Program-made: the position numbers and the translations under genes
DNA from: NVTR01 sp036479015
GTDB lineage: Bacteria; Pseudomonadota; Alphaproteobacteria; Rhodobacterales; Rhodobacteraceae
Length of the DNA stretch: 64,000 bases
Direction of reading: 5' to 3'
NCBI GenBank assembly: GCA_036479015.1
Contig: JAZGFB010000011.1
Coordinates: 1 to 64,000 of the forward strand
The notes under the pieces: generated by a model
Told to the model about the DNA's origin: nothing
Database searches by the model: none
The model's input: only the letters and a program-made list of their open reading frames with translations
Shown: positions 1 through 8,195 of the stretch, in pieces
Numbering within the stretch: the stretch's first letter is position 1
Layout of the letters: every line of letters begins with the position of its first letter

Positions 1-110
1 TAGCGCATTTTGGGCTATTCTTGAAGGAATGTGAGTGGAGATTTAACAACAGTGACCCATCATCTCAGTTATTAGAGCTAAGACAATGGGTTAGGAAGTA
101 TCTGAACTAG
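1..110 (+). mobile_element. IS1595-family (ISXO2-like) transposase, C-terminal end only
   Basis: The window opens inside a reading frame that ends with TAG at 108-110. Its last 35 residues include the stretch LFLKECEWRFN, which resembles the conserved C-terminal end of ISXO2/IS1595-type DDE transposases, followed by a polar tail ending in WVRKYLN. The gene starts outside the window, so the catalytic residues cannot be judged. A short GC-rich string, gacagcccc, at about 119-127 could belong to the right inverted repeat, but the partner end is not visible. The call rests on recognising a short motif, so it could be another small DDE transposase. Confidence 0.6.
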
Positions 111-304
111 GTATCTAGGACAGCCCCGATATTTAATACCAGGGCAATCTGGATCGCTCAAACTAGGGCCAAAAACAACTTGAGGAAATATCAAAAGCAT
201 GTTTTTTCTAACCTGCCTACAATATTTAAATGGTTATTATGAAATAGAAAAAGATATGGGGCATAAAAAATCATGCCAGTAAATTGCAGTCACATCCGGT
301 TAGC

Positions 305-958
305 ATGCTAAGTTTAGTGTCATATATCAATCTTGAATTTCGTGACGACAGAAATTCCCATATGTTAAATACATTATCTGCCTGCCCGTACCCTTACAAA
401 AAAATAGCCGGAATTAGACTCGATCAACCACCTGAAAAGCGTGGCCTAAAAATGATCCCAAGACTGGAGGGCGCTGCAGGTGTTGCGGGTATTTTCATGT
501 CACACTGCAGGGCCCTTGAAGATGCTATAAACAGTGGCGTCGATGGTAAATTCGCTCTTCTGGAAGACGATGTCCGTATCAACAAAGAATTTTGGGATTT
601 GGACGTCGAGGAAATACTTCTTGAAACCGACTTCGACATCTTATTTTTGTCGCCGCGATATAAGGCTAAAATTCCGAATATTGACGGCAAGAAACCATTT
701 GTGCCCACACCATTTGGATTGCGTTTGGTTGATATGACCTCTGCCCTGAACGACTACATTATCACCGGCGCTCATTTTCTGGTTTTTCGCGATCGTGCCA
801 CCATTGAGAATACCTTGCGAAAATTACGTAATTGCGATGAGCTTATGGACGTTGACCTTTTCTACCTCCTCAATGCTAATTGCTGCGGGATACATTTAGA
901 TTGTGTGGGAACAGCATCTTTGGGAAGCAACCACAAAGTGGAAGAACTCGAGGGGTAA
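305..958 (+). CDS. Glycosyltransferase family 25-like protein (LPS/LOS sugar transfer)
   Basis: A predicted 217-residue protein. It starts with a YINLEFRDDR stretch like the N-terminal INLxxRxDR of GT25 enzymes. It then has a GIFMSH segment near residues 62-67 and an acidic LLEDD motif near 85-89, the usual nucleotide-sugar/metal region of the family. GT25 enzymes add galactose or related sugars to lipooligosaccharide on the cytoplasmic side of the inner membrane. I chose the ATG at 305 because it places the INL motif close to the N-terminus; a TTG at 284 is an alternative. The gene is visibly richer in A+T than the rest of the window and lies just after a transposase end, which suggests horizontal acquisition. 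The acceptor sugar cannot be predicted. Confidence 0.72.
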   Translation: MLSLVSYINLEFRDDRNSHMLNTLSACPYPYKKIAGIRLDQPPEKRGLKMIPRLEGAAGVAGIFMSHCRALEDAINSGVDGKFALLEDDVRINKEFWDLDVEEILLETDFDILFLSPRYKAKIPNIDGKKPFVPTPFGLRLVDMTSALNDYIITGAHFLVFRDRATIENTLRKLRNCDELMDVDLFYLLNANCCGIHLDCVGTASLGSNHKVEELEG

Positions 959-1298
959 GTTAGTCTATTTTCGGCTTAACAGTTGTTGACTTCATCACCA
1001 CCAATGCTCCAACCGTTTAAAAAACAAATGCCGCTGCTCAGATGTATTGCTAATCCCGGCAGATTAATTTGTCTTCTGTGGTCAACCACACAGAACAATA
1101 CACAGCCGCCTGGTTCACGGCACCTTCCAGCAGGGAGGGTCGCTAACCGCCGACAATCTTCCGGCATTTCCGGGTTCAATTCTCAGCGCCGCTGTGGATA
1201 CCGTGAACCGTAAAACAGGATACTGTACGCGAATGAAGTTTGGGTATTTACCATGCCCTCTTCGCTCAAATTATTAGTCAATAAATTCCCAAAACCCC
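959..1298. other. Intergenic stretch without a recognised gene
   Basis: About 340 bases between the GT25-like gene and tag. Short open frames exist on both strands but none has a convincing start, ribosome binding site or recognisable protein. One forward frame around 1080-1210 reads through plausible codons with a TAA and a frame change at about 1143-1147, so a decayed gene is possible, but I could not identify a parent family. Confidence 0.4.
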
Positions 1299-1871
1299 TC
1301 ACCGCACCACCCCCCGCACCCGCGCATGGCAATCACACCCAACCATATGGTCATTCACCATCCCCACCGCCTGCATAAACGCATAGACAATCGTCGGGCC
1401 GCAAAACTTAAACCCGGCTTTTTTCAAATCTTTTGACAGCCGCGCCGACAGCTCTGTTTGCGCCGGGACATCCGCCATTACCCGCGGGTTGTTCACCAGT
1501 GGCGTGCCATCCACATAATCCCACAGGTAATTATCAAAGCCCTGATCCGCCTCTATCACTTGCCAGGCTTTTGCATTGCCGATGGTCGCTTCAATCTTGC
1601 CCCGGTGCCGAATAATTCCAGCATTACCCAGCAATTCCAGCACCTTAGCCTCATCCCACTGCGCTATCTTATCCGGGTCAAACCCGTCAAACGCCGCGCG
1701 GAAATTGTCGCGCTTTTTCAGGATCGTGATCCAGGAAAGCCCGGCCTGAAACCCGTCCAGGATCAGCTTTTCAAACAGCGCCCGGCTGTCATATTCCGGC
1801 ACCCCCCATTCTTCATCATGGTACGCCACATATAGCGGATCATCGCCGCACCAGTCACATCTGCCATCCAT
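1299..1871 (-). CDS. tag: DNA-3-methyladenine glycosylase I
   Basis: A 190-residue protein that begins RCDWCGDDPLYVAYHDEEWG, the signature N-terminus of Tag, with the zinc-binding Cys pair near residues 4 and 7. Near the C-terminus are the partner His and Cys residues (NDHMVGCDCH). Tag removes 3-methyladenine from alkylated DNA in base excision repair. The long segment LFEKLILDGFQAGLSWITIL is the conserved helix-hairpin-helix-like region of the family. I chose the ATG at 1871 because an AGGAAAGGG ribosome binding site lies just upstream; an in-frame start at 1901 would add ten unrelated residues. The gene stands alone and is transcribed divergently from the EAL gene. Confidence 0.93.
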   Translation of the reverse strand: MDGRCDWCGDDPLYVAYHDEEWGVPEYDSRALFEKLILDGFQAGLSWITILKKRDNFRAAFDGFDPDKIAQWDEAKVLELLGNAGIIRHRGKIEATIGNAKAWQVIEADQGFDNYLWDYVDGTPLVNNPRVMADVPAQTELSARLSKDLKKAGFKFCGPTIVYAFMQAVGMVNDHMVGCDCHARVRGVVR

Positions 1872-2000
1872 TTCAAACCCTTTCCTACCGAGATATTTCA
1901 AAGTCTAAACGAATTAGAACTAAATAGGAACATTTACCGAAAATTAGGAACCCGCAGTCTAACTATGCCCCGGTTCAACCACTGCAAAAGGACGGCTTTG

Positions 2001-2828
2001 ATGGTGAAAATACCCCGGGAAAACAATGTGGTTACCGACCCCCTGGAATTTGTCGTTTCTGAACGGGATAAGGAAGCGGTCGATCTTGTCCGCTACGGCC
2101 TTGAAAATGACCATGCCATGTTGGCCTATCAACCCATTGTCCAGGCCAGCGCCCCCGACCGCCCCGCCTTTTACGAGGGGCTGATCCGTATCATGGATAA
2201 GAACGGTCGCATCATTCCCGCCAAAGATTTCATTGGTGCCGTCGAAATGGATGAGTTGGGCCGCAAAATCGACTGCAAAGCGCTGGAACTGGGGCTTGCA
2301 GCCCTGGCAAAGGTGCCTGCGCTGCGTCTTTCAATAAATATGTCCGCCCGCTCTATTGGCTATAAGCCATGGAAACGCGTGCTAAAACGGGGCCTTAAGA
2401 AAGACCCCACATTGGGCGAACGTCTTATTCTTGAAATCACTGAACGCTCGGCCATCGTCATGCCTGATGCGGTGCGTACTTTCATGTCAGGACTTCAGGA
2501 ACAGGGCGTCTCTTTTGCGCTGGATGATTTTGGCGCTGGCTACACATCATTTCGGTATTTTCGCGACTTCTATTTCGACATTTTGAAAATTGACGGGTCC
2601 TATATCCGCGACATCCACAAAAACACCGACAACCAGGTTCTGGTAAAGGCACTGATCTCATTGGGTCAGCACTTTGAAATGTACACTGTTGCCGAAGTTG
2701 TTGAATCCGAAAAAGATGTCGATTTTCTTGTGGACGCTGGCATTGACTGCATGCAGGGCTATTATTTTGGGCTTCCGACGGTTCGCCCAATTTGGTTACA
2801 GGATGAAAAGTTCCAAAAAATCGCCTGA
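2001..2828 (+). CDS. EAL-domain protein, probable cyclic-di-GMP phosphodiesterase
   Basis: A 275-residue protein made almost entirely of one EAL domain, with no receiver, PAS or GGDEF partner and no membrane segment. The signature is EGL rather than EAL (in FYEGLIRI). The other catalytic positions look intact: the Asn of INMS, the Glu of ILEITE, the LDDFGAG loop, the Lys of LKIDG, the Glu of AEVVE and the final QGYYFG. Family knowledge says these bind two metals and hydrolyse c-di-GMP to pGpG, so activity is plausible but not proven. The ATG at 2001 follows an AAAAGGACG ribosome binding site at good distance; an upstream ATG at 1965 is possible. Confidence 0.85.
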   Translation: MVKIPRENNVVTDPLEFVVSERDKEAVDLVRYGLENDHAMLAYQPIVQASAPDRPAFYEGLIRIMDKNGRIIPAKDFIGAVEMDELGRKIDCKALELGLAALAKVPALRLSINMSARSIGYKPWKRVLKRGLKKDPTLGERLILEITERSAIVMPDAVRTFMSGLQEQGVSFALDDFGAGYTSFRYFRDFYFDILKIDGSYIRDIHKNTDNQVLVKALISLGQHFEMYTVAEVVESEKDVDFLVDAGIDCMQGYYFGLPTVRPIWLQDEKFQKIA

Positions 2829-2988
2829 CCCGAATGGGGTTTGGATGACCTTTGGCTATGCAAATTCCATCTCGGTTGACTTTTCGTGCAAGCGCAGAAT
2901 ACTGATATCCTGTAGGCGGGGATCACCAAACCACAGCAGTGGCCAAAGCTTTCTTTGCCAAATTTTTTCGACAAAAGAGAGCCCCAAA

Positions 2989-4167
2989 ATGACAAATATC
3001 ATTATCGCATCAGCCGCCCGCACAGCCGTCGGCAGTTTCACAGGATCATTTTCAAAAACCCCGGCCCATGATTTAGGTGCGGCCGTATTGGACGCTGTTG
3101 TCACCCGCGCCAATATCGACAAATCCGAGGTCAGCGAAACAATTCTTGGCCAGGTCCTGACCGCAGGCCAGGGCCAAAACCCCGCCCGCCAAGCCCACAT
3201 TAATGCCGGGCTTCCCGTTGAAAGTTCGGCCTGGGGCATCAATCAGGTCTGTGGCTCTGGGTTGCGCGCAATTGCATTAGGTGCCCAGCAAATTCAGACT
3301 GGTTCCGCCAATATTGTCATTGCTGGCGGGCAGGAAAATATGTCACTTTCCCCCCACGTGGCCCACCTACGTGCCGGTCACACAATGGGGGATGTGAAGT
3401 ATATAGATTCCATGGTCCATGATGGGCTATGGGACGCATTTAACGGCTACCATATGGGCCAAACCGCTGAAAATATTGCTGAAAAATGGCAGATCAGCCG
3501 TGAAGCACAGGACCAGTTCGCCGTGGGTAGCCAAAATAAAGCCGAGGCCGCCCAAAAGGCTGGTAAGTTCAGCGACGAAATCATTCCGTTCACCATCAAG
3601 ACCCGCAAGGGCGATATCATCGTCGACAGTGACGAATATATTCGCCACGGCGCAAATATTGAAGCCCTGCAGAAAATGCGCCCGGTTTTCATGCGCGACG
3701 GCGGGACTGTGACGGCTGGCAATGCCTCGGGCATAAATGACGGCGCGGCTGCAACTTTGCTGATGTCGGCAACTGATGCAGAAAAGCGCGCCATTCAGCC
3801 CCTGGCCCGCATCGCCAGCTTTGCAACGGTCGGGCTGGACCCAACCATCATGGGTGCCGGTCCTATCCAGGCCAGCCGCAAAGCGCTGGAACTGGCCGGG
3901 TGGAAGGCCGAAGATTTGGACCTGGTTGAAGCCAACGAAGCCTTTGCCGCCCAGGCCTGCGCCGTGAATAAGGACATGGGTTGGAACCCGGATGTTGTTA
4001 ACGTGAATGGCGGTGCCATTGCCATCGGCCACCCGATCGGTGCTGCAGGTGCGCGCATCCTGACCACCCTGCTTTTTGAAATGCAGCGCCGGGACGCGAA
4101 AAAGGGCCTGGCAACATTATGCATCGGCGGCGGCATGGGTGTTGCCATGTGTTTGGCACGGGACTAA
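2989..4167 (+). CDS. phbA: Acetyl-CoA acetyltransferase (beta-ketothiolase)
   Basis: A 392-residue thiolase, the usual length. The start region reads IIIASAARTAVGSFTGSF. The nucleophilic Cys lies in INQVCGSGLRA near residue 89, the GGQENMS motif follows, and the C-terminal motifs NVNGGAIAIGHPIGAAGAR (His) and CIGGGMGVAM (second Cys) are present. It condenses two acetyl-CoA to acetoacetyl-CoA. The next gene downstream, 77 bases away, encodes an acetoacetyl-CoA reductase, so the pair supplies (R)-3-hydroxybutyryl-CoA for polyhydroxybutyrate. No PHB synthase gene is in the window. The true start is the ATG at 2989; the open frame extends further upstream but overlaps the EAL gene and is not thiolase sequence. 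Confidence 0.95.
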   Translation: MTNIIIASAARTAVGSFTGSFSKTPAHDLGAAVLDAVVTRANIDKSEVSETILGQVLTAGQGQNPARQAHINAGLPVESSAWGINQVCGSGLRAIALGAQQIQTGSANIVIAGGQENMSLSPHVAHLRAGHTMGDVKYIDSMVHDGLWDAFNGYHMGQTAENIAEKWQISREAQDQFAVGSQNKAEAAQKAGKFSDEIIPFTIKTRKGDIIVDSDEYIRHGANIEALQKMRPVFMRDGGTVTAGNASGINDGAAATLLMSATDAEKRAIQPLARIASFATVGLDPTIMGAGPIQASRKALELAGWKAEDLDLVEANEAFAAQACAVNKDMGWNPDVVNVNGGAIAIGHPIGAAGARILTTLLFEMQRRDAKKGLATLCIGGGMGVAMCLARD

Positions 4168-4244
4168 AAAAATCCATTGCGAAATTATATTGCGCGGTAT
4201 ATCCAAATTTGGGATATATAATTACAAGCGCATTGGAACTCGAA

Positions 4245-4967
4245 ATGTCTAGAATTGCCCTGGTCACTGGTGGAACACGTGGAATTGGTGCTGCAATCTG
4301 TGTTGGCTTAAAGGATGCCGGCTATCAGGTTGCAGCAAATTACGCTGGCAATGACGAAGCCGCCGCCAGGTTTTCCGATGAAACCGGCATTCCAACCTAT
4401 AAATGGTCAGTTGCCGACTATGATGGCTGTGTCGCAGGCATTGCCAAGGTCCAGGCCGACCTTGGGCCGGTCGAAGTGCTGATCAACAACGCCGGTATCA
4501 CCCGCGATGCCCCGTTTCACCGGATGACTCCGGAACAATGGCATCAGGTCATCGACACCAACCTGAACGGCGTTTTCAACATGACCCATCCAATTTGGCC
4601 CGGCATGCGTGAACGTAAATTTGGGCGCATTGTCACCATCAGTTCGATCAATGGGCAAAAAGGTCAGTTTGCCCAGGCCAACTATGCCGCCTCAAAGGCT
4701 GGCGACCTGGGGATCACAAAATCTTTGGCCCAAGAAGGTGCGCGCTTTGGCATCACCGCAAATGCCGTATGCCCGGGCTACATAGGAACCGAAATGGTCA
4801 TGGCCGTTCCGGAAAAGGTGCGCGATTCAATTATTTCCCAGATCCCCGCAGGTCGGCTGGGTGAGGCCAGCGAAATAGCCCGTTGCGTAACGTTTCTGGT
4901 GTCAGACGATGCCGAATTTATCAATGGCTCAACACTGTCGGCGAATGGCGCGCAATTCTTTGTCTAA
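4245..4967 (+). CDS. phbB: Acetoacetyl-CoA reductase (NADPH, SDR family)
   Basis: A 240-residue short-chain dehydrogenase. It has the Rossmann motif TGGTRGIG near residues 8-15, the NNAG motif (INNAGITRD), the catalytic Ser of ISSINGQKGQFGQ-type sequence (here ISSINGQKGQFAQ), and the YAASK tetrad segment. The ISSINGQKGQ stretch and the substrate loop are typical of PhaB-type enzymes, which reduce acetoacetyl-CoA to (R)-3-hydroxybutyryl-CoA. It follows phbA in the same direction and is probably co-transcribed with it. A GC-rich inverted repeat with two G-U pairs follows the gene (about 4989-5013) but lacks a T-run, so I did not call it a terminator. Confidence 0.93.
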   Translation: MSRIALVTGGTRGIGAAICVGLKDAGYQVAANYAGNDEAAARFSDETGIPTYKWSVADYDGCVAGIAKVQADLGPVEVLINNAGITRDAPFHRMTPEQWHQVIDTNLNGVFNMTHPIWPGMRERKFGRIVTISSINGQKGQFAQANYAASKAGDLGITKSLAQEGARFGITANAVCPGYIGTEMVMAVPEKVRDSIISQIPAGRLGEASEIARCVTFLVSDDAEFINGSTLSANGAQFFV

Positions 4968-5031
4968 CGGCGATGTACGCACATTGCGGGGCCGGCCTTA
5001 AGCAGGTCGGTCCACCGCTCATGCATGCAAA

Positions 5032-5199
5032 TTAAACGCTCGCCAACCGCGTTATTTCTTCTTTTATTTTCATTTTTTCTTTCTTGAGCATTGCCACCTG
5101 CATATCATCACTGCCTGGACTTCGTTGTTCAACCTCGACCTGGTCAGAGAGATTTTGGTGTTTCTTGCGGAGTTCGACTAAATGGGAACTCATGCTCAT
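5032..5199 (-). CDS. YdcH-family small protein (DUF465)
   Basis: A 55-residue, highly charged, helical protein that begins MSMSSHLVELRKKHQNLSDQ and ends in a KKEKMKIKEEI helix. This is the pattern of the YdcH/DUF465 family, small coiled-coil proteins common in alphaproteobacteria and of unknown function. The ATG at 5199 sits six bases after a perfect AGGAGG ribosome binding site, so the longer in-frame start at 5262 is unlikely. It is a single gene between phbB and a methyltransferase gene. Confidence 0.85.
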   Translation of the reverse strand: MSMSSHLVELRKKHQNLSDQVEVEQRSPGSDDMQVAMLKKEKMKIKEEITRLASV

Positions 5200-5300
5200 G
5201 GGTATCCTCCTAGGTTTGAATGTCTGCGCTGACAGTCCAGCACAAATGTTGATCTGTGTCACGCGTTATCAAAAACAGCCAAACGTTAGGAAATGCTTAA

Positions 5301-6062
5301 TCACCGCACATCAAGCGCCGCACCGTCGCGCAAAACTTGTCGGGCCGCCTGGGAATAGCTGTCACCATCGCGCACATGCTTATCCCCCTGGTGCAAAATA
5401 AGCGGCGCCAGCAGGCTAAATTTCGCCCGCCCCCCTTTGCGCGCCGAAACAATCACAACATCAGCACCACGCCCGGAGCGCGCCGCCAGCGGCTTTACAC
5501 ACACGCTGCCCAGACGCGCATCCAACGCCGACAATACATCGTCTAACCGCTCGGCCTTTTGAATAATTGTCAAATACCCCCCCGGCTTTAGACGCCGGGT
5601 GCCAATATCAACCCAGGCCCCCAGCGGCGTCTCCCCGGCCAGAGCAATTTCTTTTCCCGCGTCATCCGCCGCGGTGCGCTGACCGCCAATGAAATAGGGT
5701 GGGTTGGCAAAAACATGGTCAAAGCTTTGGTCGCGCAGATCCGCTGGCAGGGCACAAATATCTGCAGTTGTAACGTGAAAACCAATGTCGTTTTCTGCAC
5801 CATTCAGTCGGGAAAGCGTTGCATATTTTTCTTGTAATTCAACACCATGCACCAAAACTCCAGGCACACGCCGCGCCAGGCACAGGCTGGCCACCCCCGC
5901 CCCGCAACCCAGCTCAAGCACGCTTTGTCCAGGCTTAGCCCCAACCGCTGCCGCCAAAAATACCGGGTCCGCCCCGGCCCGATACCCAGACAGTGGTTGC
6001 CAGATTTTCAGCTTTTCGCCCAAAAAACTGTCGCAGCTCAATTCATCCGTTGCAAACAGCAC
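5301..6062 (-). CDS. TrmN6/YfiC-like N6-adenine tRNA methyltransferase
   Basis: A 253-residue class I SAM-dependent methyltransferase of the small-domain (MTS) family. The SAM loop LELGCGAGVASLCLA is near residues 51-65 and the catalytic FANPPYF motif is near 118-124; NPPY is typical of enzymes that methylate exocyclic amino groups. The nearest named relative is TrmN6, which makes m6A37 in tRNA1(Val). The substrate is inferred, and some relatives act elsewhere. The start lies 4 bases after the stop of the DUF2007 gene, so the two form an operon. Confidence 0.75.
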   Translation of the reverse strand: MLFATDELSCDSFLGEKLKIWQPLSGYRAGADPVFLAAAVGAKPGQSVLELGCGAGVASLCLARRVPGVLVHGVELQEKYATLSRLNGAENDIGFHVTTADICALPADLRDQSFDHVFANPPYFIGGQRTAADDAGKEIALAGETPLGAWVDIGTRRLKPGGYLTIIQKAERLDDVLSALDARLGSVCVKPLAARSGRGADVVIVSARKGGRAKFSLLAPLILHQGDKHVRDGDSYSQAARQVLRDGAALDVR

Positions 6063-6065
6063 AAA

Positions 6066-6281
6066 TCATCGCCCCATATCAATTTCATTATCTTTCAATA
6101 TCGCCTCGGCGCGAAAATGATCCTGCTGCCGCACCATCACACGGCGCGGCAACACCCCGACGCTGCCTTCAAGCCCGCTCATATGGACGTCAATTGGAAA
6201 GCAGTCTATACCCTCGCCCTGAAGCAGTGCAGAAGCATAGGCGATGACCGTTAGGTCGTTTGTGCGTAAAAGCTCTTTCAT
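6066..6281 (-). CDS. DUF2007-domain small protein
   Basis: A 71-residue protein beginning MKELLRTNDLTVIAYASALLQ, with the DUF2007 (putative signal-transducing, PII-like fold) pattern of a strand, a helix, a D-V-H-M turn and a second strand RRVMVRQQD. Its function is unknown. I chose the ATG at 6281 because an AGGTG sequence sits six bases upstream; a GTG three codons earlier overlaps that site. It is directly upstream of the TrmN6-like gene, and the divergent prenyl synthase gene begins about 50 bases away, so the promoters of both lie in that gap. Confidence 0.8.
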   Translation of the reverse strand: MKELLRTNDLTVIAYASALLQGEGIDCFPIDVHMSGLEGSVGVLPRRVMVRQQDHFRAEAILKDNEIDMGR

Positions 6282-6333
6282 AAAACACACCTAAAGGCTG
6301 CATGGCCCAATTGTCGAGAGAAGTGATAGCGCT

Positions 6334-7332
6334 ATGGTTTTGGACGATGCCGCAACGAAACCCCATGAAACGCTTGCCAGCTATCTTGCCGACGATTTAG
6401 GCGCCGTCAACACGCTGATCCGGGATCGTATGGCGTCGCAACATGCGCCGCGCATTCCCGAAGTCACAGCACATCTTATTGGCGCGGGCGGCAAACGGTT
6501 GCGCCCGTTACTGACATTGGCGGCGGCACATCTTTGTGGGTATAGCGGCCCTTTTCACATCCATTTGGCTGCCACGGTTGAATTCATCCATACCGCCACA
6601 TTGCTGCATGACGACGTTGTCGACAAAAGCGCACAGCGGCGCGGCCGCCCTACGGCGAACCTGCTTTGGGACAATAAAACCTCGGTGCTGGTTGGCGATT
6701 ATTTGTTCGCACGTTCCTTTCAATTGATGACGGAAACCGGATCACTTCGGGTGCTGGATATTTTGGCAAATGCATCGGCCACAATTGCAGAGGGCGAAGT
6801 GCTGCAACTGACAGCCGCCCAGGACCTGTCCACCACCGAAGACGTGTATCTGCAGGTTGTCCGTGGCAAGACCGCCGCGCTGTTTTCAGCAGCAACTGAA
6901 GTGGGCGGCGAAATCGCCGGTGCCACAGCCGCCCATACCAAAGCCCTATACCAATACGGCGACGCCCTGGGTATTTGCTTTCAAATCGTCGATGACCTGT
7001 TGGACTATCAGGGTTCAGACGCCACCGGCAAAAACATCGGCGATGATTTTCGCGAATGCAAACTAACGCTGCCGTTGATCAAAGCCGTGGCCAAAGCAGA
7101 CGCAACGGAACGCGCATTTTGGGAACGGGTGATTGAAAAAGGCCAACAGGGCGACGGCGACTTGGAACACGCGGTTGCACTTTTGGCCAAACACGGCGCA
7201 TTGCAAGCCGCACAGGCCGACGCAATTGCCTGGGCAGATCGCGCCAAAGCCTCGCTGAACGAATTGCCTGATCACCCGGTCCGGGCCATGCTGCACGATC
7301 TGGCCGACTATGTGGTGGCGCGGATCAGCTAA
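6334..7332 (+). CDS. ispB: Long-chain polyprenyl diphosphate synthase (octaprenyl/decaprenyl)
   Basis: A 332-residue trans-prenyltransferase. The first Asp-rich motif is LLHDDVVDKSAQRRG (near residues 88-102), with the DDxxD form. The second is QIVDDLLDYQG (near 222-232). The GGKRLRP motif near the N-terminus binds IPP. These enzymes extend FPP or GPP with IPP to make the side chain of ubiquinone; chain length cannot be read here, although Rhodobacterales usually make Q-10. It faces ispE convergently with a 4-base overlap at the stop codons, and ubiA lies about 27 kb away in the window. Confidence 0.92.
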   Translation: MVLDDAATKPHETLASYLADDLGAVNTLIRDRMASQHAPRIPEVTAHLIGAGGKRLRPLLTLAAAHLCGYSGPFHIHLAATVEFIHTATLLHDDVVDKSAQRRGRPTANLLWDNKTSVLVGDYLFARSFQLMTETGSLRVLDILANASATIAEGEVLQLTAAQDLSTTEDVYLQVVRGKTAALFSAATEVGGEIAGATAAHTKALYQYGDALGICFQIVDDLLDYQGSDATGKNIGDDFRECKLTLPLIKAVAKADATERAFWERVIEKGQQGDGDLEHAVALLAKHGALQAAQADAIAWADRAKASLNELPDHPVRAMLHDLADYVVARIS

Positions 7333-8195
7333 CCCCCGAAACGGGAAACCTGAACCCACCAACCTGGATGCATTTCAGCAATCGAATCCCGTGCAATTTC
7401 GGCCGCATCTTGGGTTTTACAATACCCCCAACAGGTGCTGCCAGAGCCAGACATTTCAGCGCAATCTGAACCAATACTGTCACGTATAACCTGCAATACC
7501 GTGCCTATAACCGGGGCCAGCCCAGCCCCACTGGCGATATACGTCAGGTCATTGCGCTGCCCAAGCAACCACGCCTCCAGCATTTGAACATCGGTATTAT
7601 CTGGCAGCGGTGCCAAGCCCAGCCGGTTAGAGCCATGTAATTTATCATACTGCTCAAACACGGCTTTGGTGGGAACACCCACACCGGGGTTAACCAACAC
7701 CAGCCAAAACTTTGGCAGCGGCGTCGCTGGTTCCACAACCTCACCTATACCACCCATAAAGCAAGGGTCGGGCGCGTGCATGCACACCGGCACATCAGCC
7801 CCCAGTTCCAGGGCTTGGGCCGCACTTAGCGGCTCAACCTGCCACAGCTCAGCCAGCAACCGCAAAGCGGTGGCCGCATCCGATGATCCGCCACCAATAC
7901 CGCCGCCATGGGGCAGGTTCTTTTCCAGAATAATGGACGCACCAGCACCCACGCCGCGCTTGCGTTGCAACAAAGTGGCCGCTTTCAGCACCAGATTGCT
8001 GCCATCCGTCGGCACACCTTTTGCAAAAGCCCCGCTCACCCGCAATGACAGGGTGTCAGCCGCTGATATTGTCAGCCTGTCCGCATGCTCGGCAAACACC
8101 ACCAGGCTTTCAAGCAGATGGTAGCCATCGTCCCGTTGGCCGGTCACATGCAGGGCAAGGTTTATCTTCGCCGGGGCCCGCCCCTTAACCGTCAT
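7329..8195 (-). CDS. ispE: 4-(cytidine 5'-diphospho)-2-C-methyl-D-erythritol kinase
   Basis: A 288-residue GHMP kinase that phosphorylates CDP-methylerythritol in the MEP isoprenoid pathway. The N-terminus reads APAKINLALHVTGQRDDGYH, the IspE signature. The ATP loop is PHGGGIGGGSSDAATAL near residues 91-107, and the C-terminal GSGSTCWG motif completes the GHMP fold. I chose the ATG at 8195; the open frame extends upstream but only through the end of the TPR gene. The two genes overlap by 11 bases in the same direction and are probably translationally coupled. Confidence 0.93.
   Translation of the reverse strand: MTVKGRAPAKINLALHVTGQRDDGYHLLESLVVFAEHADRLTISAADTLSLRVSGAFAKGVPTDGSNLVLKAATLLQRKRGVGAGASIILEKNLPHGGGIGGGSSDAATALRLLAELWQVEPLSAAQALELGADVPVCMHAPDPCFMGGIGEVVEPATPLPKFWLVLVNPGVGVPTKAVFEQYDKLHGSNRLGLAPLPDNTDVQMLEAWLLGQRNDLTYIASGAGLAPVIGTVLQVIRDSIGSDCAEMSGSGSTCWGYCKTQDAAEIARDSIAEMHPGWWVQVSRFGG

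Noticed and set aside
976..1213. Overlapping short frames on both strands after the GT25 gene
   Set aside because: No start signals and no protein similarity that I can name; possibly a decayed gene.
2674..2988. An upstream extension of the thiolase frame
   Set aside because: It overlaps the end of the EAL gene and is not thiolase sequence; the thiolase begins at 2989.
4989..5013. A 9-bp imperfect stem with two G-U pairs after phbB
   Set aside because: No T-run on either strand, so it does not qualify as an intrinsic terminator; too weak to call.
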